Assembly (NCBI GenBank): GCA_026397725.1
Contig: JAPLUI010000330.1
Coordinates: 1 to 64,000, forward strand
Direction of reading: 5' to 3'
DNA: 64,000 bases
Source: Verrucomicrobiota bacterium
Lineage (GTDB): Bacteria; Verrucomicrobiota; Verrucomicrobiia; Verrucomicrobiales; Akkermansiaceae
Shown: positions 1 through 9,800 of the stretch, in pieces
How the letters are laid out: each line of letters starts with the position of its first letter
How positions within the stretch are numbered: the stretch's first letter is position 1
Notes under the pieces: generated by a model
The model's input: only the letters and a program-made list of their open reading frames with translations
What the model was told of the DNA's origin: nothing
Databases searched by the model: none
Program-made: the position numbers and the translations under genes

Positions 1-2004
1 TACACCCACCCCACCTTCTGGGATCTCAACACGACCGCCAACTGGAGCGGCGGACCGAATGGCAAGTTCGCCGATGGCGACGTGGTCCGGTTTGACGACA
101 CCGCCACTGCCACCGTCGTAGATGTTCAAGGTTTCATGACGCCGGAAAGCGTGACGTTCGATAACAGCACTGCCAAACCCTACTCGATCATCGGCACCGG
201 CAGCATCGACGGTGCCACCGGCGTCACCAAGAGCGGTGACGGCGCGGTCACCATCGCCAGCGACAATGCCTATACCGGTCCGACGACCCTCAATACCGGC
301 ACGCTCAATGTCAACAGCGCCACCGCACTTGGGACCGGCACGCTCGTCATCAATGGCGGCGTGCTCGACAATACCAGCGGCGTGCCCCTCAACCTGACCA
401 CCAACAATGCCCAGACTTGGAATAGCGACGTGGTCTTTGCCGGCAGCAACGATCTGAACCTCGGCACCGGCGCCGTCCCCTTGGCCGCCAGCCGCGAGGT
501 GAGCGTCACCGCCGGCACTCTCACGATCGGTGGCGCCATCAGCGGCAGTGGTCCGCTCACCAAATCCGGCAGCGGCACGCTCACCCTCCGCGGCATCAAT
601 AACTACTCCGGCGGCACCAGCATCAATGCCGGCACCCTCACCCTGGACCTGTCAGCCCGCTCGGGTGGAATCCCCAACCTTGGCGCGTTCAGCATCGGCA
701 CCTCTGCAAACCTGGAAATCCTTAGTGGTTCCAACCCCAATCCGGACACGACCTATCTCATTGAAAACAGCGTGACCTTCACCGGCACGGGCACGATCAC
801 CAAGACCGGGACCGGCTACCTTGGGTCGGGCGCAAGCGCCGTGGGCCTCAGAGACTTCGCCGGGCTCATTGATATTCAGCAAGGAATCATGGGCAATCAT
901 GGCCCTGGCTGGGGTTCCGGCGCGGGCGCGATGGATCTCAACATCGCGGCAGGTGCCATGTTAGATATGCGCTCGCAAAATGTCAAGGTTGACGCGCTCA
1001 GCGGCACCGGCATGATCGGAAAATCGTGGGTTCCCAATCTCAATTTGAGCATTGGCAACAACGATGGCAGCGCCACCTACAGCGGCACCATCGACCAGAC
1101 CGTCGGTGGCGGCTCCGGCAATATCTCGTTGACCAAGACCGGCAGCGGCACCCAGACCCTCAGCGGCGCGAACAACTACGGTGGCGGCACCATCATCAAC
1201 GCTGGTACCCTGGTCGTCGCCAACACCACGGGCAGCGGCACCGGCAGCGGCGCGGTCACGGTGCAGAGCACCGCCACCCTGGCCGGCACCGGCAGCATCA
1301 GTGGCAACGTCAGCGTCGCGTCCGGCGGCTTCGTCGCCCCGGGCAATGCCGGCACCGGCACCCTCACCGTCGCGTCCGCGGCTCTCACCGGCACCTATCA
1401 ATGCCAACTGGATGTCGCCAGCGGCGACCAAGTCGTCATCAGCGGCGCCCTCACGGTCAACCCCGGCGCGACCATCGCGGTGAGCACGCTGGGCACCCCG
1501 GCGGCGGCGAGTTATGTCATCGCCAGCTATGGCTCGCTGGTCGGCGGCGCACCCGCGGTCACCGGCATCCCCGACGGTTACGTGCTGGACACCGCCACCG
1601 CCGGCCAGCTCAAATTGGTCAAGAGCGGCGGCTTCAGCGCCTGGGCCGACACTTGGCCCGGCCTGACCGACAAGACGCCCGGCGGCGATCCCGACGGCGA
1701 CGGCATCAGCAACCTGCTGGAATACGTCATTGGCGGCGACCCGCGGGTCTCCAGCACCGGGTTCCTGCCCGAACAAGCCATTGTCGGAAGCAACCTGGTC
1801 CTGAGCTACCAGCGCAGCGATGCGTCCGAGGCCGACACCACCCAGATCGGCCAGTGGAGCACCAACCTGGCCGATTGGCACGACCTCGCGCCGGTGCAGG
1901 TCAACGAGAACGACAGCGCCCCGGACGACATGGAGATCCGAATCCCGCTGTCGAACGCGGCTGGCGGCAAACTCTTCGGCCGCCTGCACGTGACGATGCC
2001 CTGA
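1..2004 (+). CDS. PATR-repeat secreted protein, C-terminal part (5' end outside window)
   Basis: The frame is open from base 1, so the ORF-track start at 82 (a GTG) is only a window-edge artefact; the first residues (FWDLNTTANWSG) already match the WTGAASSAWN unit that opens the PATR blocks of the next two genes. The body is a run of Gly/Thr/Ser-rich units of the TLTLxGxNxYxGxTxxxxGTL type, the autotransporter-associated beta-strand repeat (TIGR02601/PF12951 family), which forms extended beta-helical surface or exported proteins. A tail of about 120 residues has a calcium-loop motif, DPDGDGISNLLEYVIGGDP, and ends in LFGRLHVTMP; this tail recurs in the next two genes. No catalytic domain is visible. 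It is likely extracellular or cell-surface. Its start, signal peptide and full length cannot be judged here. A paired-hairpin repeat follows the stop. Confidence 0.85.
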   Translation, partial: YTHPTFWDLNTTANWSGGPNGKFADGDVVRFDDTATATVVDVQGFMTPESVTFDNSTAKPYSIIGTGSIDGATGVTKSGDGAVTIASDNAYTGPTTLNTGTLNVNSATALGTGTLVINGGVLDNTSGVPLNLTTNNAQTWNSDVVFAGSNDLNLGTGAVPLAASREVSVTAGTLTIGGAISGSGPLTKSGSGTLTLRGINNYSGGTSINAGTLTLDLSARSGGIPNLGAFSIGTSANLEILSGSNPNPDTTYLIENSVTFTGTGTITKTGTGYLGSGASAVGLRDFAGLIDIQQGIMGNHGPGWGSGAGAMDLNIAAGAMLDMRSQNVKVDALSGTGMIGKSWVPNLNLSIGNNDGSATYSGTIDQTVGGGSGNISLTKTGSGTQTLSGANNYGGGTIINAGTLVVANTTGSGTGSGAVTVQSTATLAGTGSISGNVSVASGGFVAPGNAGTGTLTVASAALTGTYQCQLDVASGDQVVISGALTVNPGATIAVSTLGTPAAASYVIASYGSLVGGAPAVTGIPDGYVLDTATAGQLKLVKSGGFSAWADTWPGLTDKTPGGDPDGDGISNLLEYVIGGDPRVSSTGFLPEQAIVGSNLVLSYQRSDASEADTTQIGQWSTNLADWHDLAPVQVNENDSAPDDMEIRIPLSNAAGGKLFGRLHVTMP

Positions 2005-2029
2005 TGTCCCCGCCGCGGAAAGACCCCAA

Positions 2030-2091
2030 GTGGCACGGTCCCGGGCCGTGCCACGGCTTGGCGGGAGGCGTTCTGGTTTTCGCCTCCCGCC
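2030..2091. repeat. Paired-hairpin intergenic repeat, copy 1
   Basis: Two adjacent inverted repeats start 26 bases after the stop. Hairpin 1 is GTGGCACGG/CCGTGCCAC (2030-2038 with 2046-2054); hairpin 2 is GGCGGGAGGCG/CGCCTCCCGCC (2060-2070 with 2081-2091) with TTTT in its loop. The same arrangement, with the same flank GAAAGACCCCAAGTGGCACGG, follows the gene ending at 11583, so this is a dispersed repeat and not a one-off. There is no U-tract after either stem, so it is not a textbook intrinsic terminator, but it could stop transcription or protect the mRNA 3' end. A REP-like or MITE-like origin is possible. Confidence 0.7.
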
Positions 2092-2256
2092 TTGCCAGGC
2101 CCTGCGATGCCCAGCCAATTTCCCTGAATGGAAAATCATTCCTCGGATGAACGCGGATGAAGAGGGAGTTGGAATGATCCCGAAATCCGAATTTGAAATC
2201 CTGCGATGGGAATGCTTCACGCACCACCACCCAACGCCAACTGAGTATCACCTCGC
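2092..2256. other. Intergenic region upstream of the PATR-GH172 gene
   Basis: There is no gene here. A direct repeat GAAATCC-GAATTT-GAAATCC sits about 60 bases before the next start codon; its 13-base period could suit a regulator, but resembles the short intergenic filler repeats common in this kind of genome. I see no convincing copy of the cassette found upstream of 6877, 11988 and 20443, and no strong ribosome binding site before 2257. Confidence 0.35.
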
Positions 2257-5200
2257 ATGAACCCACGACACACAGAAACCTCGATCACACCCACGCTTGC
2301 CAGCTTGGTGATGATTCTAATGTCCATGGCAACGGCAACTGCAAGTGCGGAGATCATCGCCGATATCGCCGGTGATTTCACCGGGCCGAGCGCCGTGCCT
2401 GCCAACTGGAGTTATCTATATTCAAACCAGGCGTCCGGTGGAACCGAGGTGGCCCTGACGCCGGACCTCGCTCTTGGCAACGGTGGCAACTCTGGCTTCG
2501 GAAGGGTCGCGCCCGCCATCTTCAACTTGCCGGGGGTGCTTGGCACGCAGACTGGCGCCCAGTATGAGATTTTCACTGACGGCGATGGGAATGCGCCAGT
2601 GCTCGGTACCGACCTGCTCCTTCATCCAGGACCTGATGCTGCGAATAACACCATTATTCTCCGCTACACCATCAGTGCGGCCGAAATCAGTTCATACGGC
2701 ACCTCCGCAAGCATTGCCGGAAGCTTCCGGGAATCGATCGCCGGTGGGGATTCCGTCATGGTCAGCGTCTATCATAACGCGACCCGGTTGTTTTCCAAGA
2801 CCGGTTCGGGCGGGATCCTTGCCGAAGCCAATGGGACGTTTAATATCAGTGGCCTTGCCATGGCCGCCAACGACACGATCAGCTTCGTCGTCAATGCCAA
2901 TACCAACATCGGGGCGGACGAAACCGCGTTGCACGGCACCATCACGCTGACTCCGGTGCCGGCAAAGGGACCGATCATCGCCGACGTCGCCGGTGATTAC
3001 ACCGGGCCGGGCACCATGCCTGCCGGTTGGAGTTATCTATATTCAAACCAGGCGTCCGGTGGGAGCGAGGTCGCGTTGATGCCGGATCTCGCCATTGGCA
3101 ACGGTGGCAACGCTGGCTTCGGCAGGGTCGCGCCCGCCATCTTCAACTTGCCGGCGGTGCTTGGTACGCAGACGGGCGCCCAGTACGAGATTTTCACTGA
3201 CGGCGATCTGAATGCACCAGTGCTCGGTACCGACCTGCTCCTTCATCCAGGACCTGACGCCGCGAACAATACCATCATTCTGCGCTACACCATCAGTGCG
3301 GCCGAAATCAGTTCATCCGGCACCTCCGCAAGCATTGTGGGAAGCTTCCGGAATCGAGTCCCTTACGGGGATTCCGTCACCGTTAGCATCTATCACAACG
3401 CGACCCGGTTGTTTACCCAAACCGGTTCAGGCGGTATCCTCACCCAGGCCGATGGGCTGTTTGATATCAGTGGCCTTGCCGTGGCCGCCAATGATACGAT
3501 CAGCTTCGTGGTCAATGCCAATACCAACATCGCTGCGGACGAAACCGCGTTGCGCGGCACCATCGCGCTGCTGCGGCCCAGGAGCATTTATTGGACCGGG
3601 GCCGCCTCGAGCGCTTGGAACACGGTCGCCACCAACTGGAAACTCACCAGCAACAACGTGGCCGCCGAGTTCCTGACCGGTGACGCGGTGCTCTTCCACG
3701 ACAGCCCGGCGAGTCACACGGTGGCCATCTCCAACGGCGAGGTCAGCCCGTTCTCCGCAACCTTCGACAACACCACCGCCACCGCCTACACCTTGCAGGG
3801 CAGCAATGGCATCGCCACGGGCATTCTCACCAAATCGGGCGACGGGACGCTGACCATCACCAATTCCAACAGCACCAGCGGCGCGGTTGCACTCAACGGC
3901 GGGCTCACCTCGATCACTAACAGCGGCGGCCTCGGCAGCGGTGTCATCACCTTCGACGGGGGCGTGCTGGAATACAACGGCGCGACCGCCAGTTGGGCCC
4001 GCAATCTCGCCGTCAAAGCCGGTGGTGGCTCCATCGATGTCACCGATAGTGGCGCCACCCTCAGCACCACCGGCACCCTCTCCGGCGCCGGCCTGCTCAC
4101 CAAGCTGGGGGCCGGCACGCTGGCGCTCGGGCAAACCACTGGCACCGTCAGCACGCCCATTGCCATCACTGCCGGCACGCTCAATTTGAACTGCGGCGCG
4201 GGAGCGGTCACCTACTCCGGCAAGTTCACCGGCAGTGGCGGGGATTTGCGGCTGGTCGGCAGCGGCACCCTGACCCTCACCGGCGCGAATGACTACACTG
4301 GCACCTCCACCGTCACCCAAGGCACCTTGGCCGTCAACAACACCAGCGGCAGCGGCACCGGCAGCGGCGCGGTCACCGTGCAGACCACCGCCACTCTGGC
4401 CGGCACCGGCAACATCAGTGGCAGCGTCAGCATCGAGTCCGGCGGCTTCATCGCGCCGGGCAATGCCGGCATCGGCACGCTAACGGTTGCGTCCGCGGCG
4501 CTCACCGGCACCTATAAGTGCCAACTGGGTGCCACCGCCGCCGACCAAGTCGTTATCAGTGGTGCCCTCACGGTCAACCCCGGCGCGGCCATCACCATCA
4601 CCACCCTCGCCATTCCGACGGCCGCGAGTTATACCATCGCCAGCTATGGCTCGTTGGTCGGCAGCCTGCCGGTTGTCACCGGCATCCCCTTCGGCTATGT
4701 GTTGAACACCGCCACCGCCGGCCAGCTCAAATTGGCCAAGAGCGGCGACCTCGGCACCTGGGCCGACAGCTTCCCCGGCCTGGCGGACAAATCGCCCGCC
4801 GGTGATCCTGATGGCGACGGCATCTGCAATCTGATGGAATATATCATTGGCGGCGACCCGCGGGTCGCCAGCACCAAATTCCTGCCCACGCCAGCCATCG
4901 TCGGCTCCAACCTGGTCCTGAGCTACCAGCGCCGCGACGATTCCGAGAGCGACACCACCCAGTTCGGCCAGTGGGGCACCGACTTGATCACATGGACCGA
5001 CCTCGCACCGGTTCTGGTCAATGAAAATGGCAGTGCCCCCGACGACATGGAAATCAGCATCCCGCTGTCGAACGCGGCAGGCGGCAAACTCTTCGGCCGC
5101 CTCCAGGTCCCCCTGCCCATCAGTCTGCGCTCGCTGCTGGCGGAGATGACCAACCGCGAAGCGCTCCCTAAGTGGCCGGTCGCGGAATACACGCTCAAAC

Positions 5201-6648
5201 AGGCCAGCAGTTACGACCGCAGGGAGACGAATCCGGCCGATGCGGCGACCTGGTTCGCCAACTATGACAGCGCGGAGTCCATCCGGACTGAAACAAATGG
5301 CGGCCGCACCGAGTGGGTCATCATGGAACACGGCGGCCCGGGTGCCGTCACCCGCATGTGGCTGCCGCTGGAGCCGTCCAAAGACCAGCAAATCATCCGT
5401 TTTTATTTCGACGGTTCCGCGACGTCGGCGATTGAGGTTCCGTTCAACGAATTCATGAGCGGGCGCGGGTTTGTCAAACCGCCGCTGGCGTTCGTGGCGT
5501 CCAATGAAAGCGACTTGCGCAACCAGCTCAATGCCGTGCCGCCGGTCCTGCGGGGCATCGGCGGGAATCTCTATCTGCCGATTCCCTTTGCCCGCGGCTG
5601 CAAAATCACCCTCGATCAAGTTCCGTTCTATTATATCGTCAATTACCGCGCCTATGCGTCCACCGTCCCGGTGGAAACCTTCAGCATGGCCGGCTACGCG
5701 GCCGCACAAGACGCCGTGGCCGCGGCTGGCGAGGCATTGCTCGCCGCGCCGGATTTCACGGTCGGCGAGCCCGGCCAGCAAGCGACCCTCGCGCCGGGGC
5801 AGGAACTCGCCCTCAACCTGCCGCCCGGCGCGGCCGCCGTGCGCAACATTCGCGTGCAAGTCGCTCCCGCGGCCGCTCCTCAGGCGCTGCGTTCGATCGT
5901 GCTGACAGCCGAGTTCGACGGCGAAGCGACCATCTGGTGCCCCATCGGCGAGTTTTCCGGTGCCGGTGCCCGGCTCAATCCGGTGCAGGATCGGTTCCGC
6001 ACGGTGCGGGCCGATGGCGCCATGTTCTCCCGTTGGATCATGCCCTACCACAGCGCGGGCCGGCTGGCGCTGAAAAACCTCGGCAGTGTGCCCGTCACCG
6101 TCACCCTCGCGGCGGTCACCGCGCCGTGGCAGTGGGACGAGCGCTCCTTGTTGTTTCATGCCAACTGGCGCTTCCAGGGCGCGTTCAACACCGTGCCTCA
6201 ATTCGACTGGAACTACCTCGAGATCCAAGGCCGCGGCGTCTATGTGGGCGACACCCTCACCGCCTTCAACCGGGTTGACCCCTGGTACGGCGAGGGTGAT
6301 GAGCGCATTTACATCGACGGGGAAGCCTTCCCTTCCCATCTGGGAACCGGCACCGAAGACTACTACGGCTACGCCTGGGGCATGACCGGATTTTTCAGTT
6401 CGCCGTTCATCTCCCAGCCGCAGCGCGACGCCCAAAGTGGCTGGAAAGGCTTCACCACCACCTCGCGGGTGCGCTTGCTCGATGGCATCCCGCTGCGCAC
6501 CTCGCTCAAGCTCGACATGGAAATCAGCCACCACACCAGCACCCAGTTGGATTATGCCGTCGGCACCTTCTGGTATGCCCGCCCAGGGGCCACCCACAAC
6601 CGACCGCCGCAACCGGCGGCTGCCGCGCTACCGCTGGCGACGTTCTAG
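2257..6648 (+). CDS. Secreted fusion: two beta-sandwich modules, PATR block, GH172 (DUF2961) domain
   Basis: This 1463-residue protein starts with a signal peptide (cleavage near ATASA, residue 31). Two repeats of about 200 residues follow (32-235 and 236-437); they open IIAD(I/V)AGD(F/Y)TGP, end near GADETAL.GTI, and are of unknown function. Residues 445-845 are PATR repeats, then the DPDGDGICNLMEYIIGGDP tail. Where both relatives stop (LFGRLHVTMP), this chain reads LFGRLQVPLP and continues in frame into about 500 residues of DUF2961, now glycoside hydrolase family 172. Glutamates E1346 (WYGEGDE) and E1367 (GTGTEDYYG) are 21 apart, the spacing I recall for the catalytic pair of the characterised bifidobacterial GH172 enzyme (E270/E291). 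GH172 enzymes act on fructofuranose or arabinofuranose linkages; the substrate here is unknown. It is probably a surface-anchored or matrix-bound enzyme. Confidence 0.85.
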   Translation: MNPRHTETSITPTLASLVMILMSMATATASAEIIADIAGDFTGPSAVPANWSYLYSNQASGGTEVALTPDLALGNGGNSGFGRVAPAIFNLPGVLGTQTGAQYEIFTDGDGNAPVLGTDLLLHPGPDAANNTIILRYTISAAEISSYGTSASIAGSFRESIAGGDSVMVSVYHNATRLFSKTGSGGILAEANGTFNISGLAMAANDTISFVVNANTNIGADETALHGTITLTPVPAKGPIIADVAGDYTGPGTMPAGWSYLYSNQASGGSEVALMPDLAIGNGGNAGFGRVAPAIFNLPAVLGTQTGAQYEIFTDGDLNAPVLGTDLLLHPGPDAANNTIILRYTISAAEISSSGTSASIVGSFRNRVPYGDSVTVSIYHNATRLFTQTGSGGILTQADGLFDISGLAVAANDTISFVVNANTNIAADETALRGTIALLRPRSIYWTGAASSAWNTVATNWKLTSNNVAAEFLTGDAVLFHDSPASHTVAISNGEVSPFSATFDNTTATAYTLQGSNGIATGILTKSGDGTLTITNSNSTSGAVALNGGLTSITNSGGLGSGVITFDGGVLEYNGATASWARNLAVKAGGGSIDVTDSGATLSTTGTLSGAGLLTKLGAGTLALGQTTGTVSTPIAITAGTLNLNCGAGAVTYSGKFTGSGGDLRLVGSGTLTLTGANDYTGTSTVTQGTLAVNNTSGSGTGSGAVTVQTTATLAGTGNISGSVSIESGGFIAPGNAGIGTLTVASAALTGTYKCQLGATAADQVVISGALTVNPGAAITITTLAIPTAASYTIASYGSLVGSLPVVTGIPFGYVLNTATAGQLKLAKSGDLGTWADSFPGLADKSPAGDPDGDGICNLMEYIIGGDPRVASTKFLPTPAIVGSNLVLSYQRRDDSESDTTQFGQWGTDLITWTDLAPVLVNENGSAPDDMEISIPLSNAAGGKLFGRLQVPLPISLRSLLAEMTNREALPKWPVAEYTLKQASSYDRRETNPADAATWFANYDSAESIRTETNGGRTEWVIMEHGGPGAVTRMWLPLEPSKDQQIIRFYFDGSATSAIEVPFNEFMSGRGFVKPPLAFVASNESDLRNQLNAVPPVLRGIGGNLYLPIPFARGCKITLDQVPFYYIVNYRAYASTVPVETFSMAGYAAAQDAVAAAGEALLAAPDFTVGEPGQQATLAPGQELALNLPPGAAAVRNIRVQVAPAAAPQALRSIVLTAEFDGEATIWCPIGEFSGAGARLNPVQDRFRTVRADGAMFSRWIMPYHSAGRLALKNLGSVPVTVTLAAVTAPWQWDERSLLFHANWRFQGAFNTVPQFDWNYLEIQGRGVYVGDTLTAFNRVDPWYGEGDERIYIDGEAFPSHLGTGTEDYYGYAWGMTGFFSSPFISQPQRDAQSGWKGFTTTSRVRLLDGIPLRTSLKLDMEISHHTSTQLDYAVGTFWYARPGATHNRPPQPAAAALPLATF

Positions 6649-6670
6649 CGGTGCCTCGAACAACGTCAAT

Positions 6671-6740
6671 TGAGTATCGGAAATTGCGCAAGAAAGTATT
6701 TGCATGCGGCAAAATCCGGCGTAAATTGAACGTCATATCA
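6671..6740 (+). promoter_or_regulatory. Shared upstream cassette, copy A (probable promoter)
   Basis: The sequence runs TGAGTATCGGAAATTGCGCAAG, then TTTGCATGCGGCAAAATCCGGC, then GTAAATTGAACGTCAT. It aligns with copies at 11805, 20346 and 59036. TTGCAT and TAAATT, 16 bases apart, fit a sigma-70-type promoter, with the conserved CGTCAT near the likely transcription start. The 42 bases between its two AAATTG words are missing from the related sequence at 39277. It drives the PATR gene at 6877, 146 bases downstream. Confidence 0.55.
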
Positions 6741-6785
6741 CCCCTTTGCAAGGCGCGCATCATCATGGCTCCTGCGGTGGGGGTG
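6739..6785 (+). ncRNA. Hairpin in 5' leader, copy A
   Basis: CACCCC (6739-6744) pairs with GGGGTG (6780-6785), with an inner GC-AGG/CCT-GC helix. Aligned without gaps from CGTCAT, it occupies the same columns as the stems at 11897 and 39304, and two columns that are C-G pairs there are U-G pairs here. This copy is the weakest of the three. It could be a structured cis-regulatory RNA or a DNA inverted repeat bound by a protein. Confidence 0.4.
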
Positions 6786-6876
6786 GTTCCCAATTCGAGC
6801 CAAGCCCGACCTAGCAAATACAAACCCCGCAGATGGAGATCAACTGAAACCACAACAAACAACAACCAGAGATCAA

Positions 6877-9800
6877 ATGAAGCCACAACACACAACAACC
6901 TCATTCGCACCCAGGATTGCCAACTGGGTGGCGATTCTATTGTCAATGGCAGCGGTGCCGGCAAACGCCACGACCATCGCTGACATCGCTGGTGATTACA
7001 CCGGACCGACCACCTTGCCGGCCGATTGGAGTTATTTTTATTCAAGCCTAACGTCCGGTGCGACCGAGTACGCGCTGACGCCGAACCTCACCCTTGGCGT
7101 TGCTACCGGTGGTACCAATGTTGGCTTCGGCACACTGGGCGGGACGCTCAACTTGCCGGGGGTGCTTGGCACGAAAATTGCCGCCGCCCAGTTCGAGATT
7201 TTTCCTGACGGCGACGCGAATGCACCAGTGCTCGGCACCGACCTGGTCATGCATCCAGGATCTGATGCGGAACATTCAACCTTGATTCTGCGCTACACCA
7301 TCAGTGCGGCTAAAATCGCTTCCTACGGCACCTCCGCAAGCATTGCCGGAAGCTTCCGCGATTTGGTCAATCCCACTGGTGGGAATTCCGTTACCGTAAG
7401 CGTCTATCACAACACGACCCAGTTGTTTACCAAGTCCGGTACAGTCGGTACCCTTACCCAGGCAAACGGGACGTTTAACATCAGTGATCTTACCGTGGCC
7501 GCCGATGACACGATCAGCTTCGTGCTCAATAGTAATAATGAGTGGGGTGGCGACGAAACCGCGTTGCGCGGCACCATCGCGCTGGTGGTTCCGGTGCGGC
7601 CCTCGGCCAACATTGATTGGACCGGTGCCGCCTCGAGCGCCTGGAACGCGCTCGCCACCAATTGGAAACTCGCCAGCAACGACGCGCCCACCGAGTTTCT
7701 GCCCAATGACACGGTGTTCTTCCATGACAACCCGACCACTCCGGTCGTGGACATCTCCGACGGCAATGTCAACCCGCTCTCCGCGACCTTCGACCACACC
7801 ACCGCCACCGCTTATACCTTGCAGGGCACTAACGGCATCGCCACGGGCACTCTCACCAAATCGGGCAACGGGTCGCTGACCATCACCAATTCCAACAGCA
7901 CCAGCGGCGCGGTCGCGCTCAACGGCGGACTCACTTCGATCACCACCAGCGGCGGCCTCGGCAGCGGTGCCCTCTCCTTCGACGGCGGCGTGCTGGAATA
8001 CACCGAAACCGGCGCCACCGCCAACTGGGCGGCGCGCAATCTCACCGTCAACGCCGGCGGGGGCTCCGTCGATGTCACCGACAGTGGCACCACCCTCAGC
8101 ACTACCGGCACCCTCTCCGGCGCCGGCCTGCTCACCAAGCTGGGGGCCGGCACGCTGGTGCTGGGGCAAAGCACCGGCACCGTCAGCACGCCCATCGCCA
8201 TCAGCGGCGGCACGCTCGATTTGAACCACGGCGCGGGTACGGTAACCTACTCCGGCAATTTCACCGGCAGTGACGGGAGTTTGCAGATCGACGGCAGCGG
8301 CACCCTGACCCTCACCGGCGCGAATGACTACACTGGCACCACCACCGTCACCCAAGGCACCTTGGCCGTCAACAACACCAGCGCCAGCGGCACCGGCAGC
8401 GGCGCGGTCACGGTGCAGAGCACCGCCACTCTGGCCGGTACTGGCAGCATCAGTGGCAGCGTCAGCATCGAGTCCGGCGGCTTCGTCGCCCCGGGCAATG
8501 CCGGCATCGGCACCCTCACCGTCGCGTCCGCGACCCTCAGCGGCACCTACAAGTGCCAGTTGGATGCCACCACCGCCGACCAAGTCGTTATCACCGGCGC
8601 CCTCTCGGTGGACTCCGGCGCAGTCATCGCCATCACCACCCTCGCCGTTCCGACGGCCGCGAGTTATACCATCGCCACCTATGGCTCGTTGGTCGGCAGC
8701 CTGCCGGCGGTCACCGGCATTCCCAGCGGCTATGTGTTGGACACCGCCACCGCCGGCCAGCTCAAACTGGCACCGGTGCCGGCCAACGTAGCGATCATCG
8801 CCGCGGTCACCGGGCCGAGCAGCATGCCTGCCGGCTGGAGTTATCTTTATTCAAACCAAGCGTCCGGTGGCACCGAGGTGGCGCTGACGCCAGACCTCCC
8901 GATTGGCAACGGTGGCAACTCCGGCTTCGGCAGGCCCGAGCGCAGCGGGTTCTTCTACTTGCCGGGGGTCATTGGCACGCAGAGTGGCCCCCAGTACGAG
9001 ATTTTCACTGACGGCGATCTGAATGCGGGAGCGCTCGGTAGCGACCTGCTCATTCATCCAGACAATCTCGCTGCAGCTTCAAACGTCATTCTGCGCTACA
9101 CCATCAGTGCGGCCGCAATCGCTGCACACGGCAACTCTGCAAGCATTGCCGGCAGCTTCCGGGAGTTAATCCCCGGCGGGGATTCCGTCACCGTCAGCGT
9201 CTATCATAACGCGACCCAGTTGTTTGCCAAGACCGGTTCAGGCGGTACCCTCACCCAGGCCAATGGGACGTTTGATATCAGTGGCGTGACCGTGGCCGCC
9301 GATGACACGATCAGCTTCGTGGTCAATGCCAATACCACCGTCTCTGCGGACGAAACCGCGTTGCGCGGCGCCATCACGCTGACGGTTCCGGTGCGGCCCG
9401 CGGCAGACATTTATTGGACCGGGGCCGCCTCGGAGGCCTGGAACACGCTCGCCACCAACTGGGAACTCGTCAGCACCAACGTGGCCACCGAGTTCCAGCC
9501 CAATGACGCGGTGTTTTTCCATGACAACCCGACCACTTCGGTCGTGGACATCTCCGACGGCAACGTCAGCCCGCTCTCCACGACCTTCGACAACACCACC
9601 GCCACCGCTTACACCTTGCAGGGCAGCAACGGCATCGCCACGGGCACTTTCAACAAATCGGCCGACGGGTCGCTGACCATCACGAATTCCAACAGCACCT
9701 ACGGGGCGGTCGCGCTCAACGGCGGGCTCACTTCGATCACTTATGGCGACGGCCTCGGCAGCGGTGCCATCACCTTCGACGGCGGCGCGCTCGAATACAC

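Noticed and set aside
2060-2091. Hairpin 2 as a classical Rho-independent terminator
   Set aside because: The T-run is in the loop, not after the stem.
3801-4500. Periodic repeats within PATR blocks that could look like a CRISPR or tandem array
   Set aside because: The periodicity follows protein repeats in frame and there are no constant repeats with unique spacers.
4480-6612. Long minus-strand ORFs opposite the PATR and GH genes (for example 961-2220, 3427-4320, 4480-6612, 7276-8583, 21058-22536, 47018-49078)
   Set aside because: They mirror GC-rich coding frames, have Arg/Ala/Gly-rich low-complexity translations, and overlap + strand genes with clear domains.
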